This document shows, piece by piece, positions 61,292 through 62,816 of a stretch of DNA of 62,816 nucleotides (position 1 is the stretch's first letter; each line of letters begins with the position of its first letter). The stretch is from assembly GCA_021850555.1 (NCBI GenBank), contig JAJZLX010000465.1, positions 1-62,816 on the forward strand, written 5' to 3'. Origin of the DNA: Pseudomonadota bacterium. Its GTDB lineage: Bacteria > Pseudomonadota > Gammaproteobacteria > Steroidobacterales > Steroidobacteraceae. The notes beneath the pieces were generated by a model. That model saw only the letters and a list, made by a program, of their open reading frames with translations. It was not told where the DNA came from and searched no databases. A program made the position numbers and the translations under genes.

Positions 61292-61879
61292 TCAGCGCCG
61301 TGGCGGCGGCGGGTGATGAAAGAGCGGATTGTGCGGGTTGAGGATGGACGGCTGGTGCACGTAGAACGTCACCGTGGAGGTCTCGCACAGAATCTGTCCG
61401 AAGCGGTCCACGACGACGGCAGAGACGGTATGTTGCCCGCGATTCACCGGAAACGTGAAAGACGGGCCGCCGCCGGAGAGCTGGCGACCGTCGTAGAACA
61501 AGCGAATCCGGTTGCCGGGGCGCAACGGCGGATCCGTGCTCACGACCGCCGTCGCTCTGTAGACGTTCATCAGCATCTGCTGATTGCCGGGTTGCGCGAT
61601 CGTGCAGCTTCGATAGCCCCGCAACCGTGGCGCGGACTCCTGCGGGGCCTGCGAGGACGAGAGCACGGGTGCCGGCGGCGCCGAGAATGTCTGGGCGCCG
61701 GCGATCTGCAGCTTCTTCGCGCCCGGACGCGGCTGGTCGCTGTAGTGGACGACTCCGTGGGCGTCGACCCACTTGTACACGGTGACCGGGTTGCCGTTGC
61801 CCGCCAGCGCCGTGGAGCCCAGACAGACGAGGGCGGCGAGGGCGAGCGGCCGTGACAGGGTCGATCGTGTGGCGCGCAT
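61292..61879 (-). CDS. DUF4124-domain periplasmic protein
   Basis: The 195-residue protein has a signal peptide (PLALAALVCLGSTALA) and the DUF4124 core VYKWVDAHGVVHYSDQPRPGA. A Pro-rich linker and a beta-rich C-terminal part (GNRIRLFYDGRQ, SAVVVDRFGQ) follow, with a Pro/His tail. Proteins of this type often lie between glnA and ntrB in Gammaproteobacteria, but their function is unknown. The start at 61879 is the one that gives a signal peptide. Confidence 0.87.
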   Translation of the reverse strand: MRATRSTLSRPLALAALVCLGSTALAGNGNPVTVYKWVDAHGVVHYSDQPRPGAKKLQIAGAQTFSAPPAPVLSSSQAPQESAPRLRGYRSCTIAQPGNQQMLMNVYRATAVVSTDPPLRPGNRIRLFYDGRQLSGGGPSFTFPVNRGQHTVSAVVVDRFGQILCETSTVTFYVHQPSILNPHNPLFHHPPPPRR

Positions 61880-62070
61880 GGGTGGGCAGCATAGACCGAT
61901 TTGCGACCGGGCACAAAACCATGGTCTTATGACAAGTAACCATCCCTGGCGGCCCTTGCGGTCCAACCTGCATCCTTGGCTCATGGCCGCACGGCCGGCA
62001 TCCTGCCTCGCCGCGGCCGCGGCCGCGGCTCGAGGATACCTCCTGTGTCCTCGATGTAGGCATCGCACCC

Positions 62071-62108
62071 ACCGCGGAGCCTCCCTTGGGACAGGAGGCT
62101 CCGGCGGT
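62071..62108 (-). terminator. Hairpin after glnA
   Basis: GGAGCCTCC pairs with GGAGGCTCC over nine bases around CTTGGGACA. It is extended by ACCGC/GGCGGT with one bulged base. It lies 29-66 bases beyond the glnA stop on the minus strand. There is no U-tract, so it may attenuate glnA readthrough into the DUF4124-ntrBC genes rather than end it fully. The rest of the gap (61880-62136) holds nothing recognised. Confidence 0.5.
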
Positions 62109-62136
62109 GAATGAGCGCGTCTCGTTCACTGTCCGA

Positions 62137-62816
62137 TCAGCAGCTGTAGTACATCTCCAGCTCGACCGGGTGCGTGGCCATCCGGAACCTCGTGACCTCC
62201 TGCATCTTCAGGCCGATGTAGGCGTCGATCACGTCGTTGGTGAACACCCCGCCGCGAGTCAGGAACTCACGGTCCTTGTCGAGGTGCTCGATCGCCATGT
62301 CCAGGGAGTGGCACACGGTCGGGATGTGCCGGGCTTCCTCCGGCTCCAGGTCATAGAGATCCTTGTCGGCGGGCTCGCCGGGATGGATCTTGTTCTGGAT
62401 GCCGTCCAGGCCCGCCAGCATCATGGCGGCGAAGGCAAAATAGGGGTTCGCGCTCGAATCGGGGAAGCGCACCTCGATGCGGCGCGCCTTCGGGTTCGAC
62501 ACCCAGGGAATGCGGATGGAAGCGGAGCGGTTGCGCGCCGAGTAGGCGAGCATGACGGGCGCCTCGAAGCCGGGCACCAGGCGCTTGTAGCTGTTGGTAC
62601 CGGCGTTGGTGAAGGCGTTGAGGGCCTTGGCATGCTTGATGATGCCGCCGATGTAGTACAGCGCAAGTTCCGAGAGGCCGCCGTACTTGTCGCCGGCGAA
62701 CAGCGCCTTGCCGTCCTTCTGCAGCGACTGGTGCACGTGCATGCCGCTGCCGTTGTCACCGACCAGGGGCTTGGGCATGAAGGTGGCGGTCTTCCCGTAG
62801 CGCTGCGCGACGTTGA
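62137..62816 (-). CDS. glnA: Glutamine synthetase type I, C-terminal part (cut by window edge)
   Basis: It makes glutamine from glutamate, ammonia and ATP. About 226 residues are visible, beginning [20 protein letters not shown] with the catalytic HVHQSL region. They include the flexible loop [35 protein letters not shown], and [10 protein letters not shown] with the Tyr adenylylated by GlnE in related enzymes. The protein ends EMYYSC rather than the common EFELYYSV. The N-terminal half lies outside the window. It heads glnA-DUF4124-ntrB-ntrC. Confidence 0.97.
   Translation of the reverse strand, partial: NVAQRYGKTATFMPKPLVGDNGSGMHVHQSLQKDGKALFAGDKYGGLSELALYYIGGIIKHAKALNAFTNAGTNSYKRLVPGFEAPVMLAYSARNRSASIRIPWVSNPKARRIEVRFPDSSANPYFAFAAMMLAGLDGIQNKIHPGEPADKDLYDLEPEEARHIPTVCHSLDMAIEHLDKDREFLTRGGVFTNDVIDAYIGLKMQEVTRFRMATHPVELEMYYSC

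Overview
This is a GC-rich chromosomal segment of a Gammaproteobacterium, most like the Xanthomonadales/Nevskiales/Steroidobacterales group. That placement is inferred from gene order and protein character: atpIBEF beside parAB and rsmG, a yibN-grxC-secB-gpsA block, glnA followed by ntrBC, tatABC, and tesA-ybbA-ybbP. No rRNA, tRNA, CRISPR array, insertion sequence or prophage was recognised. High GC produces very long antisense shadow ORFs, which were left out.

Layout. 1-6.4 kb: start of the ATP synthase operon (atpI-B-E-F, minus strand), parAB, then an amino-acid dehydrogenase with a divergent Lrp/AsnC regulator inserted between parA and rsmG. 6.4-14.8 kb: a QseBC/PmrAB-like two-component system, an S9-family protein that has lost its catalytic residues, an MBL-fold hydrolase, a DegP/HtrA protease, an intergenic region with a large RNA-like structure, a cytochrome c4-like dihaem protein and Dtd. 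14.9-16.5 kb: tatABC. 16.5-28.7 kb: a POT transporter, an MFS transporter, an exported methyltransferase-like protein, a PdxI/YdbC-like reductase with a divergent LysR, a LysE/RhtB exporter, a Cys-cluster protein, and tesA divergent from ybbA-ybbP.

28.7-44.1 kb is an accessory catabolic region. A Rieske oxygenase diverges from a MalT-type LuxR regulator. A minus-strand unit (TonB-dependent receptor, hyuA, hyuB, an amidohydrolase remnant, MFS transporter) diverges from a second, paralogous MalT-type regulator. The simplest reading is uptake of an external compound, hydrolysis or carboxylation by HyuAB, and control by the two regulators. The substrate is unknown.

44.1-46.1 kb holds the most unusual pair: a leaderless pepsin-like aspartic peptidase followed by an avidin-like protein with a second, unassigned domain. 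The two look like one transcription unit.

46.3-62.8 kb returns to mostly core functions: HemD, an MscS-type channel, a GMC oxidoreductase, small zinc-ribbon and basic proteins, an ArsR-SRPBCC operon beside a flavin-reductase remnant, DedA, EnvC, rhodanese-GrxC-SecB-GpsA, a MAPEG protein, an SRPBCC/membrane-protein pair, a class 1B-like PyrD, NtrC-NtrB, a DUF4124 protein, and the C-terminal part of glutamine synthetase cut by the window end.
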